The notes: a model not told the origin generated them from the letters alone. 64,000 nt of DNA from Anodontia alba (GCA_964016985.1 OZ024833.1:65085985-65149984), one strand, 5' to 3'. Counted from the stretch's first letter, positions 22,577-33,852 are shown. A program made the numbers and translations.

Positions 22577-22727
22577 CGGGAATCATTAAATGCACATCTG
22601 CTCTTTGCTTCCTAGAAATGGGAATCACCTATTGATACCACCACTGCACACAGTCTGCATACATCTAGAACTTGTGGAATGCCCCACAGGTTTGGTTGGT
22701 TTGTGTGCATACACCTAGAAATTGGGG

Positions 22728-22921
22728 AATGCCCTACAGGTTTGATTGGTTTGTTTTACGGCTCAGTCAACACTATTAAGGTCATGTCGAGCCGGTCAGT
22801 TTATCTGACCACACTTTTCCTGGCCAGGCTTAATCAGTATAATCAGTACTTGTGCACATTCTATCGCCAGAAACTGAAAACTGCCCTTCTTGAATCAGAG
22901 GACGGGAGGGAATGACAGTAA
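22728..22921 (+). repeat. Family Y repeat, second copy
   Basis: Shares TTTTACgGCtCAGTCAAC, GGTCATGTCGAGC and the CGCCAGAAACTGA..ACTGCCCTTCTTGAATCAG stretch with 12770-13000. A short direct duplication (GGTTTGgTTGGTTTGT with flanking CACCTAGAA) precedes it at 22676-22755. Confidence 0.75.
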
Positions 22922-24127
22922 AAATGCGCCACATAGCACAGTCCTTCCAAGTAATAAGCAAATAACCGCGGTTTTCATTTACGTTCAGTTAATGTAACAG
23001 GCGCTCCAAACTGTCAAGTTACATAACTTGCAGCCTACTGTCAATTTGATCTATAAGGATCTGAATGAATAAAGATACATTGTAACAGATGATGAATAGA
23101 ATCTTGTATTTTCTATCTTTCATTTTGTTCTGCATTTCTAAAGGATTTCTTTCTGATCATTTTGTGGTGGCAGCAGCTGTCATTTAGTTTATGTATGGAG
23201 GCCTTAAACCGTCGTCCCGCACTTCCATACAGTGCTGAACTTAATAAGGGCGTTCATACACTTTCAAAGAACACATCTCTGTCACAAATGTTTTGCTACC
23301 TCTGAAAGGGGGTCTACTCTAAAAAGAAAGAATTTACTCCTCTTGGGACTGTGTTTGCTAGTTTTAAAATGCTTGATGGCTCTACTCTAAAAGAAAAAAT
23401 AAATGCCCTCAAGAGGGACAAACTCTTTTCTTTTCGAGAAGACAAATCAAAATTGTTTTGCTACTTCTGAAAAGAGGTCTCATTAAAAGGTAAAAAAAAT
23501 GCTCACCTTGGAAGCAATTTCCTTTTAGAGAAGAAATTTTATGTTAAAAACATGTGCAATATCGAAAGACATTTAGGTTTTCAGGAACTAGCAGTTTTGA
23601 AGTTGTTTGTAGGGTACGATATTTTCAATACTTTCCGTCATAAAACAATAAAAAGGAAAAATACAGAGGTTTCACTGAAGAAAAATAAAAATAAGCCGTA
23701 CAGTACATGAAAAGATTTCACAAGTAATGCTAACAAAAAACCTAGCAAGGCAGATGGAATACAAGCCGTTCGATATATGACGAATTTTCAAAGAAAGTTA
23801 CCGTAACATCAAGCTATTTAATGTATATACAATATTTTTAAAGAATGTTAATGGAACGACAAGTCATTCAGTTTATTATATAAAAGATTTTCGAAGAATG
23901 TTACTGGAAGCAACAGTCCATCAGTTCGGGGTCTAGTGCACGAATGGCACAGCCCAGATTGCAATCTCGGCAGGACGGACGTCAATTTTTATTTGAAAGA
24001 AACGTGGATCATAGATGAAATGGATCCAAGCAGCGAAGACGTTCACCAGCCAACGCAAAGACCGCAAGCAGATTTACGCCTTCACTAAATCTGAAAACAC
24101 TTGTTCCGTAATGTGGATCATTTATAC
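22922..24127. other. No gene recognised apart from family-K remnants
   Basis: GALNT-A intron 1. Diffuse similarity among GAATGTTA-containing stretches at 23700-23910 suggests an old tandem repeat; no coding signal. Confidence 0.5.
23298..23545. repeat. Family K, three degraded copies in a row
   Basis: GGTCTACTCTAAAAAGAAAG (23310), GGCTCTACTCTAAAAGAAAA (23375) and GAGGTCTCATTAAAAGGTAA (23475), each followed by an incomplete mirror arm. Confidence 0.65.
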
Positions 24128-24674
24128 ACACATTTATGCCTAGCGTTCCATAAAAGGGACAATAGCAAACAGCGACGACCAAGATCAGACGCCGCAGACA
24201 GCGGCATCTGATCAAGGTCAACGCTGCTTGCATTAAATACAAAAACGCCTACAAAATATGGTAATGTTAAAAACCAGCAAAACGCCACTTCTATTGGAAA
24301 AGAAACTATCCAAAATATTGAAGTTGCAGAGTCCACCGTAAAAAAAAATCCCGTAGAATTTATGGTAAATACTGGCAACCGGCTGCCAGCACATATACCG
24401 TAAATTTTAGGGGCGCCTGTAGATTATTTACAGTAATAATTACGCATGGTAGGGCAATGTAGGGCAAGGTAGGTATAGGACATAGTAGGGATGTGAGCTA
24501 ATGCACCGTATCTGAAGCTTACACATCCTTACTCCATTCTACGAGGTAATTCCTGCAAAAGTTCTACGGGTCCCCGTAAAAATTTATCGAAAAGCCGCTG
24601 GCAGCCAGTTGCCAGTATTTACCGTAAAATCTACGAGGATTGTTTACAGTGCACTCTGCATAAATGGGTTAAAT
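24128..24674 (-). mobile_element. Family G MITE split by family R element
   Basis: GCCTAGCGTTCCATAAAAGG and the CAGACGCCGCAGACAGCGGC hairpin on the left. The end (CTGCATAAATGGGTTAA) resumes after 24652. Confidence 0.8.
24334..24651. mobile_element. Family R element nested in family G MITE
   Basis: Ends CACCGTAAA and TTTACAGTG. Subterminal arms TACTGGCAACcGGCTGCCAG and CTGGCAGCcaGTTGCCAGTA are about 25 bp in. CACTG-type ends hint at the CACTA superfamily (inference). CAC occurs at both junctions. Confidence 0.72.
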
Positions 24675-24878
24675 ACCTGGACTGTGTCCTATTTAGTTCG
24701 TGTATACCAGGTGACTTTGTTTCACAGGTGCGTGCACAAGTTGTATCACCAGCTATACACGTTTTAGAATGGAACAGTGAGTAGGCAGCGACCAAATTAA
24801 GGACCGCTAAGTACTCGTTAAGTTGCTTGACTATACAGAAGAAAAAACAGAAAGCACGTCACTGAAAATATTACTTAC

Positions 24879-25238
24879 CTCCCCCGGTATTCTTTCCTGT
24901 TTGCCTAGCGGCTTTAAAGCATTCTCTCTATCCTTAATGTGACCTCTCAATTCGTTCCGTAAACCAGTCTGTTTTATAAGATCTAAGCTTTCAGAAACCT
25001 CATCAAATCTACTCGATACTTTTGTTAGCACTAATAAAATTTCCCTTAATGTGGATACAATTTCAGAGCCTTTGTCTTGGCCAAGTTCGTCCGATTCTTG
25101 TAAACTGTCTGCAGATTTAGAAGCTGACATCCGATCATTTGTTTTGTATGCTCTGTCATCAATATAAACAAATATTAGAAGAGTGACCACAATCCAGAAA
25201 ATAAAGATAACGACAGTTGCCCTACGATAGGTGTACAT
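24879..25238 (-). CDS. GALNT: GALNT-A exon 1: cytoplasmic tail, signal anchor and stem
   Basis: 120 codons from ATG at 25238, ending in phase 0 at GAG before GTAAGT. Residues 1-8 are a short tail with two arginines (MYTYRRAT). Residues about 9-27 are a strongly hydrophobic helix (VVIFIFWIVVTLLIFVY), read as a type II signal anchor for the Golgi. Residues 28-120 are a charged, low-complexity stem with heptad-like leucines at about 62-95, a possible coiled coil. This start is chosen because it is the only Met before the membrane helix, with A at -3 (AAAATG). Stem sequences are poorly conserved, so the assignment rests on topology and on the phase match to exon 2. Confidence 0.85.
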
Positions 25239-25731
25239 TTTCTTTCCATAAATAAATCGGTATTACAAATTCAAGCAGTCTTCCGCAAATGACCGATTTA
25301 ATAAATGATCAGTAAAACTGCACTTTGCTGTTTTTAGAATGTTCTTGCAAGAACGCATGCTGTCATGCGATGGACATACAAGAAAAGTGACAGTATGGTG
25401 ATACAGAACTGCCATAGATACGATACGCCAACAATTTTAACCTTTACCACTCTATGGGCAAATTCAGCAGATGGCATATTGATGATATGTTTAACCCTTA
25501 CGGGGACAAGAAAGCCTATACATCACAAAGCGATTTTATGGCAGTAAAATGAAACGTCTATATGAATTTGCTACAATGAGTGCTTCAAATCTATGCAAAC
25601 GTGCCATATCAACCCTGTTGACACATGCTGTCTCATTTCCAAAACCTTAACGATGTTCACTTTGACAGAACTTTATGATGCTATTACGTTCTTCTTGTCT
25701 TTAAATAGTTGAAATACTGTCGAAAGACTCA

Positions 25732-26078
25732 GACAACCCTCTTTATACTGACACTCGATACAATGACAATATTCGTTATAATGACAATTTGAGTGTTATG
25801 AAACCTTCGCTTAAGAGGTAACAATTAGTCACAAATTATGTATCAATATTATATCTCAATACTTCAAAGAAACATATCTTTTGGATATTTGTTAGAAACG
25901 CCTCTGTGAGGCGATTCTAACAAATATCCAAAACATATGTTCTATGAGAAAATAAGAACAAAACAAGATCTTCCTTACATATCAGTCTGCTCATTAAGTA
26001 TTCTGTATAACAGAAAATTCATTTTAATGGCAACGTCTTTAGGAACAAATGCTGTCGTTGTAACGAGGGTCCACTGTA
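25732..26078 (-). mobile_element. Family B MITE (pogo-like ends), reverse orientation
   Basis: Ends ACAACCCTCTTTATACTGAC and TAACGAGGGTCCACTGTA. Core GGATATTTGTTAGAAaCGCC with complement GGCGATTCTAACAAATATCC. The CAGTGAACCCTCGTTA-type ends recall pogo/Tigger termini (inference). Confidence 0.85.
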
Positions 26079-26138
26079 CCAACATAACAAAGACGAATAC
26101 TGAGTGATTCAGGTCCAGTTCAGCCTTTTTTGTTCATA

Positions 26139-26745
26139 TAGGCACGTTTCCTGAGCAGATAGCACTTATTTGATATGTTTTCTAAATTTAGAGCATTCCC
26201 GGATTGCGCATGTCTACCATCACGAAAACACGCCTATATAATTTTGACCCCCTTAAACCCCACTTTTATATAGTAAAACTGGGGTTTACAGGGGTACACA
26301 TTATTTTTCTAATTTTGCTAAAAACATAGATTGTGGGAACTCGTTAGAACCGCCTCGGCGAGGCGGTTCTAACGAGTACCCCACAATCTATGTTTTGAGC
26401 AGGAATATGAAAAAATATCAGAATTTTTTATCTGAAAATTTTACGTTTTTGGTTGTAAAATTTTTAATATATTTGAATAGGCGTGAATGAGGAAACTCCA
26501 AGGGGCATAATATAATAGCTTGGAATTCCCTTCAATAGTCTACCCTGAAATTTTATTAGGGGATTTTCTCGTCTAAATATAGATCAATAGTCTAACTGTT
26601 CATATGACTGTCGTGTACGTCCAATGTAAGGAACACCGTGAGCAAACACGGAACTACCCCGACAAATTTAGCAGGAAAAACTGTATCGAACCACGACTGA
26701 TTTTATCTGATTTTGACTTTCATAAGCCTCGCCATGAGATAAGCT
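26139..26745 (-). repeat. Family Q repeat, interrupted by family A
   Basis: GGCACGTTTCCTGAGCAGAT and TAATAGCTTGGAATTCCTT-type blocks match 32797-33146 in inverse orientation. The family-A MITE 26218-26484 interrupts it. Confidence 0.8.
26218..26484 (+). mobile_element. Family A MITE nested in family Q repeat
   Basis: Near-perfect core hairpin around 26330-26395 and left end CATCACGAAAACACGCCTAT. The right end stops at AATAGGCGTG. It interrupts the family-Q copy 26139-26745. Confidence 0.87.
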
Positions 26746-26995
26746 GGTGTTCGGGTCATTTGGATGGATAAGTAGCAAACAGTTTAGACCCTGATAAGTC
26801 GCGCGTTCTGCATGTCTGATCACGGTCTATACTGTTTGCTTCGGCCTGTCTGATCGAATAATTTGGGTTACTGCGGTACAAGTTTCTGGTGGACGATCTA
26901 TCAGTGACATAATCGACGCTTAGTAACAGTTTGCTTTCCTTTTCAGAACTGACCCTTTACTGAAATCGCCGGCCATATACGGGGATAATAACAGT

Positions 26996-28180
26996 ATGAA
27001 CACGAGCTCTCTAGCATGTAGAGAAAGGGCGCGAAAGGCTTCCGAAGAGAAAGATGGTCAAATTTTCGAACCAAAAATGTTCGGTAATGCAATCCCATTA
27101 ACACCAATCAAGCGCGGCTCAAATAGCCCAGCATACGAAATGCGCAAGCATAAGCAAAAGAAAAGGGAGGGAAAGAGAGAGAGAGAGAAAGGAGGAAGAA
27201 ATGCGGGATCAAATCGCAAAAAACAAAAAAAAAAATCTCCACGTGCATACATTTCCCCACCGTGACCCCTGCGCCATGACCTTTCGTGAGTGTAAAAAAT
27301 TGGCAGTGCTTGATTGTAAAGAATAACATATCTACTTTCGTTTTCAGGTAATCTGTGTTTTATCAGGTGCTTATGTTGGATTCCAGAACTACATGTAAAT
27401 ATCCAACCCTACCCTCATTTTCAAAACCCTCGGTCGTTCTAAGGATATCGTAAGATTGATTATGTGATATCATAAGATGTGGGGTTGTTATAAAATGGCA
27501 CCCCATACAAAGCGGGTCGCGAACTTCTATTAAAGGTTGATTTGTTACCATATTTACCCTAAATATTTGTACACAATAAATCCTTAACATACGCATGGAC
27601 GTAGTAGTGTTAGTGCTATGTGGCGACCGAAAAGCGTCTCTCCGTGCTTCACTATAGCGTAGTTTATATTTTCTCATCCTTTGTGATTCAAACCATTCCG
27701 GGATTTTTTAAAATTTACTTAAGGTTCTAGCAGCCTTGTGTCATGACGCTGACATCGCTTTACAAGTCCCTTTTTGTAAATTGCATGCTGATTACAGGGA
27801 ATCCTCGTATGTCCTCATTTCGGATGACTTTACCCCGGGTCGTGCATTTGTACGGGTTCATTCCAGTGGAACCAGTAACTGTGCTCCTCAGATACGTATC
27901 GTTGCCCAGCTTTCTATGACTTTGGATATGTTTGGCACATTTTATTTGAACTGAGCTGCATCGTTTGAAAATATGTCTTTGGGGCACATGCGGAGAGCGA
28001 AGTCCTAGGTCAGACCACGCATCCACGCAGTCTGGCAATGACCTTCGCTGTCCGCTTACAGATTCATTGCATGCTATAGAATATGATCATGCATAGCTTT
28101 TATAGTAATCATCACATATGATAATGCAAGCCTTTTATCACATTGTGTCACTTCTCTGGCTGATCTGGTTTTACTGTTTA
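26996..28180. other. Intergenic, no gene recognised
   Basis: An open frame at 26996-27265 is purine-rich and lacks similarity. A family-X fragment lies at 27590-27700. Confidence 0.5.
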
Positions 28181-28620
28181 ATATAGGGATCAAACATGGT
28201 TTTCATGCATTGACGTTCGCCAGGTTCCGAGGGAGGTGTTGAAAACCGAGGCCGGAGGCCGCGGTTTTCAAAACCTCCAAAGGGACATGGCGAATGTTAA
28301 TGCTTTGAAAAAACATATTCGATCGCTATTTAATGCATACAAACTGAAAACATTTGCTACATTTGGCGTTATTTCTTGCACTATTTTATTTTGCCTTTTC
28401 ACCGATGTCTCGCGAACGCAATTTCCACGAACTATGCTCGTTCTAGGGCCGGGGAGTACATATCTCGTAACGGCAGCAAATATGTGGCCCCGGTACGATC
28501 ATATTGAAAGTTCCGTAGCCGTGCATTAACAGCGCGTGAATTGCCTTGTTAATACATGGCTTTTCGCCGGTTAATGCACGGCTGTTAATAACGTGCGAAA
28601 CTGCTTTTTATGCAATAATA
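28181..28620 (+). mobile_element. Family N repeat
   Basis: Begins with a hairpin around GAAAACCGAGGCCGGAGGCC and ends with TTAACAGCgcGTGAATTGCC ... GGTTAATGCACGGCTGTTAA. The second copy is inverted at 48095-48560. Both contain a CGAACGATATTTC-like middle. Confidence 0.8.
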
Positions 28621-28669
28621 GGAATGAAATAATAAAAAACAATAATATAAATGAAGTTACCTTGAAAAA

Positions 28670-28925
28670 GCCATGGTCACGAAGTGCAACCCTTCCGAGG
28701 CAAAAAAAGAAGAAAAGGTGAGGAACAAACAAGATCCCGGAAAGACATCGCCAAACAAGCACCAATTCTCCGAACCAGACCGAGAATGCAGCCGCCACCC
28801 TGTTCGAGACCCGACTCATCTTCCTGCAGTCAAAGAGGAAAGCCCTCGCTTCAACCCATCTCTCTGCAACGAGCGACAGCTCTTCCTAACCGCTCCGAAA
28901 ACCCAGCATTAAGAAACCAACAGAC
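28670..28925 (-). repeat. Family P fragment, reverse
   Basis: ACGAAGTGCAACCCTTCCGA and GGTGAGGAACAAACAAGATC, the reverse of the P right end. Followed by a family-X fragment to about 29110. Confidence 0.6.
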
Positions 28926-29471
28926 TAAGTCACCCCAAAAAACCAGCTCCGTCAGACGCTTTAGCTGTATTCAGTTCTGTGAATTTGTTCATTGCTCTCA
29001 AGAGTCATTTCTTTTAGAATCTATTTATCTTCACTACAGTTGGTGGTAGTGCCGTGTCGGGCGGTCGTACAACGACTCTCCACACTTCACCATAGTGTAA
29101 TTTATATTTATAGCGTGGTTCTTTATTCGTATAAACTTAAGGCCAATAGATAAGCTATTGGGGGTGGCTGGAGGCGGTAACTCTCAAAATTGTTCTGCCT
29201 CCCTTCTGAAACAGGATTACTTTAAAAGAAAATACTTTTCTCCATATGACAGCAAGCTTGTTTAAGTGAAGATCCTTTTTAGAAGGTGATTGGTATTCAG
29301 GAAAGCAAAGATGAAGTCACGAAAGTTGTCTCCCTTGTAAAAAGGACGGAACGTGTATCCAATCCCCAAATTAGTTTAAAACATGTTCGTTAATGTAGAC
29401 GCAAATTAGACAGACTTGCTGCTGCATCAGCCTGTCCATTTGGGCATCTCGAGCAAAGCCCACGTCGTTCA

Positions 29472-29714
29472 GGCCCCGAGGTTATAAAACTTTTTTCATG
29501 CTCAACTCAGCTGAGCATGAAATTTGTCCTGCTATTAAATCTCAAATTACTAACACTTGCAAATTCTTTCCCGCTAAACATAGCTGAACATGAAAATTTC
29601 TCTGTTAATAAATATGAAAATGCCAAATATTGTTGACATTTTCATATTTATTAGCACAGAAAATTTCATGCTCAGCTGAGTTGAGCATGAAAAAAGTTTT
29701 ATAACCTCGGGGCC
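29472..29714. mobile_element. Family J palindrome
   Basis: GCCCCGAGGTTATAAAACTT and its mirror, then CATGCTCAACTCAGCTGAGC and an inner hairpin TGAAAATGCCAAATATTG. Confidence 0.87.
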
Positions 29715-29803
29715 AGGATATAAACAGTGCACTTAATCATGGCGCACCATATTCAGTCTTGGTATATATTATTCCAACATCTTAGTCTTGGTATTTTTGT
29801 TAT

Positions 29804-30141
29804 ACAGTCGACTCTCGTTATCTCGTACTCCAAGGGACTCTATGAAACACTTCGAGATATCCGTACTTCGACATATCAGATTTGCGGAACTGAGGAAAAC
29901 ATTTAATCGAACAACCACCTTTAACAGAATGAATATGTAATTTGACTCCTACAAGTTAGAGATATATTGAAAATATTGTGGAAAAGAGGAGAAATTGCTC
30001 CTAAGGAGCAATTTCTCCTCTTTTCCACAATATTTTGTTGCCTGTTGGTAGATCTCTGTTTTATAACAGGGACCAGATTTTCACTTCGAGATAAGCGGTT
30101 ATTCGAGATAAGCGAGTTCGAGATAACGAGAGTCGACTGTA
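29804..30141. mobile_element. Family E MITE (pogo-like ends, different core)
   Basis: Ends ACAGTCGACTCTCGTTATCT and CGAGATAACGAGAGTCGACTGT are inverted. The core is AATATTGTGGAAAAGAGGAG...AATTGCTCCTaAGGAGCAATT with its complement. The outer GAGATA/TTCGAG arms are imperfect. TA flanks the ends. Confidence 0.88.
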
Positions 30142-30530
30142 TATTCAAACTAATTCATTATATTACATGATGACGTGTCCAATTGCTGGATGAGTGTAGC
30201 CGCGTTCTGATCTGGGTCTATACTCTTTTCAGACTTGTCTGCTATACACTGATCAGATGTTCGGCAGCGTCTGAATTGGGTCCACATTGTTGAGGCCTAG
30301 CTGCATGTAATATCGTATTTACATTAATTATTAGGACGTCTTAACTCTTTAACATACTAGTCCTAAAAATGGCACAACTCCATTTTCCTGCATGTTGATA
30401 TATCAAAACTGTTGCATGAGTGTCCAATAGCCTTCTATGGTGACCGATCTCGGTCTACACTGTTCAGGTCTGTATATCTGAATATTTAGGGTAAATACCG
30501 TATATCACTTATGGCGACACGCGTTCATAT

Positions 30531-30880
30531 ACAGTGAGCCCTCGTTACAGCGACAGCATTTGTTCCAAAAAATGTTGCCATTATAATGAATTTGTTGTTG
30601 TAAAGAATCCTTAACAGACAGAATGATATGTAAGAAAGGCCTTGTTTTATTCTAATTTTCTCACAGAACATATGTTTTGATATTTGTTAGAATCGCCTCT
30701 CTGAGGCGATTCTAACAAATATCCAAAACCTATGTTGCTTGAAGATTTTATGCAATGTTTTTTGCATAATTTCTCATTAACCGTCACCTTTTGAGCGAAG
30801 TTTTCGTGACATTCAAATTGCCATTATAACGAATTTTGTCGTTTGTATCGAGTGTCGGTCGGTATAAAGAGGATTGACTC
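30531..30880 (+). mobile_element. Family B MITE
   Basis: Starts ACAGTGAGCCCTCGTTACAG. Core TTGTTAGAATCGCCTC and complement, perfect through CCAAAAC; ends TATAAAGAGGATTGACT. Confidence 0.87.
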
Positions 30881-31142
30881 AATGCAGTCCAGAAATTTAC
30901 TAATTACTGTATTCACCCTAAATAATGGGACCATTTTACTATCTGTTGATGTTTCTTCGATGGCGATGATAGTGATAGCTGTACAAGACACCATCCACCC
31001 GAGTTTCGTCCCAAGTTTCAAGAGTAGGGACATATGCTTAATGTGAAGAAGTGGAACTTAACAAGCCTGTGCATGTGCGTGCGCTCGTGTGTGCGTGTGA
31101 ATGTCGCGCTCGCGTGTGCGTGTGAATGTCGCGCTCGCGTGT

Positions 31143-31330
31143 GCATGTGAATGACATCTCAAGTCCTTACCATACTTGTCCTAAAATTTGTATAAGTCCA
31201 TTTCACTGCCTGATGATGTTTCCAAATAATCTGCAGAATGAGTGACACACAGTGTAGACCCTGATAAGACATTCTGTGGCGTCTGATATAGGTCTACTCT
31301 GTCTGTCCCAATACTTAGGGTTAAATGCGT
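31143..31330 (+). mobile_element. Family G2 MITE
   Basis: CCTTACCATACTTGTCCTAA on the left, CCCAATACTTAGGGTTAAAT on the right; hairpin GACCCTGATAAGAC decayed. Confidence 0.7.
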
Positions 31331-31400
31331 TATATATAACTTTAGGTCAGATTTTTAAACACTTTTGATTTTTTTTTTATTTTGGTTGATTTTTGTATGC

Positions 31401-31403
<3 letters not shown>

Positions 31404-31458
<55 letters not shown>
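31404..31458 (+). repeat. (CA)n microsatellite
   Basis: About 27 CA units; another (CA)n is at 58653-58684. Confidence 0.95.
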
Positions 31459-31462
<4 letters not shown>

Positions 31463-31511
31463 CGTTGCTTCGGTACCAATTAAAATGGCTACGAGAAGCG
31501 TGTCCAGTAAA

Positions 31512-31857
31512 TACAGTGAACCCTCATTACAATGACAGCATTTGTTCCCAAAAATGTTGCCATTATAATTAATTTGTTGTTGTAAAGAATCCGAAAGGAC
31601 AGAATGATATGTAAGAAAGGCCTTGTTTTAATCTTATTTCCTCATAGAGCATATGTTTTGGATATTTGTTAGAATCGCCTCTCTGAGGCGATTCTAACAA
31701 ATATCCAAAACACATGTTGCCTGAAGATTTCATACAATGTTTTTGCATAATTTCTCATTACTCGTCAGCTTTTGAGCGAAGCTTTCGTGACATTCAAATT
31801 GTCATTATAACAAATTTTGTCGTTGTTGTATCGAGTATCGGTATAAAGAGACTGTAT
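31512..31857 (+). mobile_element. Family B MITE
   Basis: Starts ACAGTGAACCCTCATTACAA; perfect core GGATATTTGTTAGAATCGCC with complement around 31650-31712; ends AAAGAGACTGTA just before a (GA)n tract. Confidence 0.88.
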
Positions 31858-31885
31858 CTTGGCATGTTTTCATGGGCAAATAACG

Positions 31886-31888
<3 letters not shown>

Positions 31889-31930
<42 letters not shown>
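31889..31930 (+). repeat. (GA)n microsatellite
   Basis: About 20 GA units, just right of a family-B MITE. Confidence 0.95.
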
Positions 31931-31931
<1 letters not shown>

Positions 31932-32112
31932 GGTGATGGCAGGTGTCCGCGAAAGCAAGCACTTCCTTCCTGTTGCACTAGTAACATGTGTCATGTTTCC
32001 ATACCGTAATAACACAAAATTATCGGACAGACTGACCTGAGTAAACTATGCAGACCCAGATCAAACGTCAAAGAACGCGGTGTCTGTTCTGGATCTACAC
32101 AGTTCGACATTC

Positions 32113-32389
32113 CATCACGAAAACATGTCTATATAATTTTGATCCCGTTAAACCCCTTTTATATAGTAAAACTGGGGTTTACAGGGGTATACATTATTTT
32201 TCTTAATTCTGCTCAAAAGCATAGATTGTGGGTACTCGTTAGAACCGCCTCATCGAGGCGGTTCTAACGAGTATCCACAATCTATGTTTTGAGCAGAAAT
32301 ATGAAAAATATTAGAATTTTTTATCTGAAAATTTTCATTTTATGGTGATAAAATTTTCAGTATATTTGAATAGGCATGTTTTCATAATG
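32113..32389 (+). mobile_element. Family A MITE, well-preserved copy
   Basis: Ends CATCACGAAAACATGtCTAT and ATAGGCATGTTTTCaTAATG are inverted. About 100 bp inside lies the hairpin core: GTACTCGTTAGAACCGCCTC and its complement, extended by AACATAGATTGTGG and the matching CTCAAAA/TTTTGAG and TTATTT/AATA arms. The GGGGTTTAcAGGGG block lies on one side only. Use this as the reference copy. Confidence 0.9.
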
Positions 32390-32796
32390 CACTAACACCT
32401 TTTGGACACATCACCAGATAGCCAACTGGACTTCAAAATATAGGACAAGAGTTAAAGTGTATGAATATTTAGGGCAAATACGGTAGGTGAAACAGGTAAA
32501 TGAGATGAATCCGAAAAAGAAAGCTATCTGTTACTGAGCGTCTATTATGTCCGAGTCATTACTAAATCGTGTAGCAGGAAGAATGTTGCTCTATAATAAC
32601 CATAAGTTTTGGGACTGACAGACCTGAGCAAACAGAGAAGACTCAGATCAGACGCCGCAGACCGCGGCCACTCATGTAGTTGTATTCTAGACGCTTCAAC
32701 AGGTAGAAAAATGGACTTGCTCAAAATTTAGGACAATTTAGAAGATCAAGTGCCTGAATATTTAGGTTAAAACGGTAGGCCCCGGAAACAGCCTTT

Positions 32797-33146
32797 CTCA
32801 TGGCGAGGCTCATGTATTTCCACAGATACAATTCAAACTAAGTTGAAATCAGCCGTCGTTGGATGCATAGTTCCTAGTATTTGAGGGGTAGTTCCGTCTT
32901 TGCATACCCTCATCCTTACATTGGACGTATACGACAATCATATAAATAGTCGGACTATTGCTTCTATATTTAGATGGGAAAATCCCCAAATTCAATTTCA
33001 GGGTAGATAACTAAAAGGAATTCCAAGCTATTATATTATGTCCCTTGAGAGTTTGCTCTTTCTGAGCATGCGCTATCCGGAAATATTCTAAATTTAGAAA
33101 ACGTCTCAATAGTTGCTATCTGCTCAGGAAACGTGCCTATTTTAAC
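32797..33146 (+). repeat. Family Q repeat, uninterrupted
   Basis: TCATGGCGAGGCTCATGTAT to GCTCAGGAAACGTGCC; it provides the empty-site version of the copy at 26139-26745. Confidence 0.8.
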
Positions 33147-33702
33147 AAAAGGGCACAGTTAGACCTGAATAACTCCGTGCATGTTGGTGTTTTAATGTCC
33201 TATCGACATTAGTTCAACCGTTTCAGGACAATGAAAATGTGATAGTATTAAATGAACATCGCTCAGTCATAAGAAGAATTCTGCCCCAAGTGGATTAGAC
33301 CAACGACCGCAAGTTCAGCCGGAGAGTGCTACGATATAAAATAACTTCACTACCAGCTCCCCTCTCCCTGTGAAAATCACTGAATCCGACTTCCTGGACC
33401 ATATAATGTCTACATGAATGCTTATCGTCAAAGGAAATGCTAACACCAAAGGCTCTTATCAAGCTTTACATTTCCGCAGTCTGATCAGTGTCCTCGTTTC
33501 TCGCTAGTACATTCGACAGTGTCCATATTTCCTCACGACGACAGCGAAGGTCTTGATTGGCGTGCGTGGTTGCTCAGAATGAGCAGGATCTAAGCTATTT
33601 GCATATACCGTAGTTACCCTAAGTATTCGGATTGATAGAATTTTGGAATACACAACTGCTGCGCCAAGTTGGAATTCCTTAATTGCACAGACATAGGTCA
33701 AG

Positions 33703-33852
33703 ATAAGGGAGGGTATCAGGTAAATATTTTTCTTATTTCTCCACAAAAACATAGGTTGTGGTACTCATTAAAGGGCCTCGCCGAGGCGCTTCTAATGAGT
33801 ACCCACAACATATGTTTTCGTGGAGAAATAAGAAAAATATCAATTCTTTTGG
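33703..33852. repeat. Family D hairpin
   Basis: TTTTTCTTATTTCTCCACAA on the left is mirrored by GTGGAGAAATAAGAAAAATA on the right. The core is GAGGCGCTTCTAATGAGTAC, with two lost bases in the left arm. Confidence 0.84.

Larger units (their letters stand above)
5660..25238 (-). other. GALNT: GALNT-A gene locus: polypeptide N-acetylgalactosaminyltransferase, 3' exons missing
   Basis: Six exons (24879-25238, 20860-20959, 15999-16152, 11147-11310, 9312-9476, 5660-5867) give 1151 nt, 383 codons plus 2 nt, ending in the catalytic domain just before the SPAIAGG segment expected next. Exons 3 to 6 match GALNT-B in length and phase; exon 2 is 3 nt longer (100 against 97). The catalytic exons are very similar between the two genes, while the stem-proximal exon 2 is divergent. 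The protein begins with a short cytoplasmic tail and a transmembrane anchor, as expected for a Golgi type II enzyme. The rest of the catalytic domain and any lectin domain must lie left of position 1; nothing resembling them was found in 1-5659. A tandem duplication with GALNT-B is the simplest reading. Confidence 0.94.

Noticed and set aside
26996..27265. 89-residue basic open frame
   Set aside because: Purine-rich low-complexity sequence (GAGAGA, AAAAAA) explains it.
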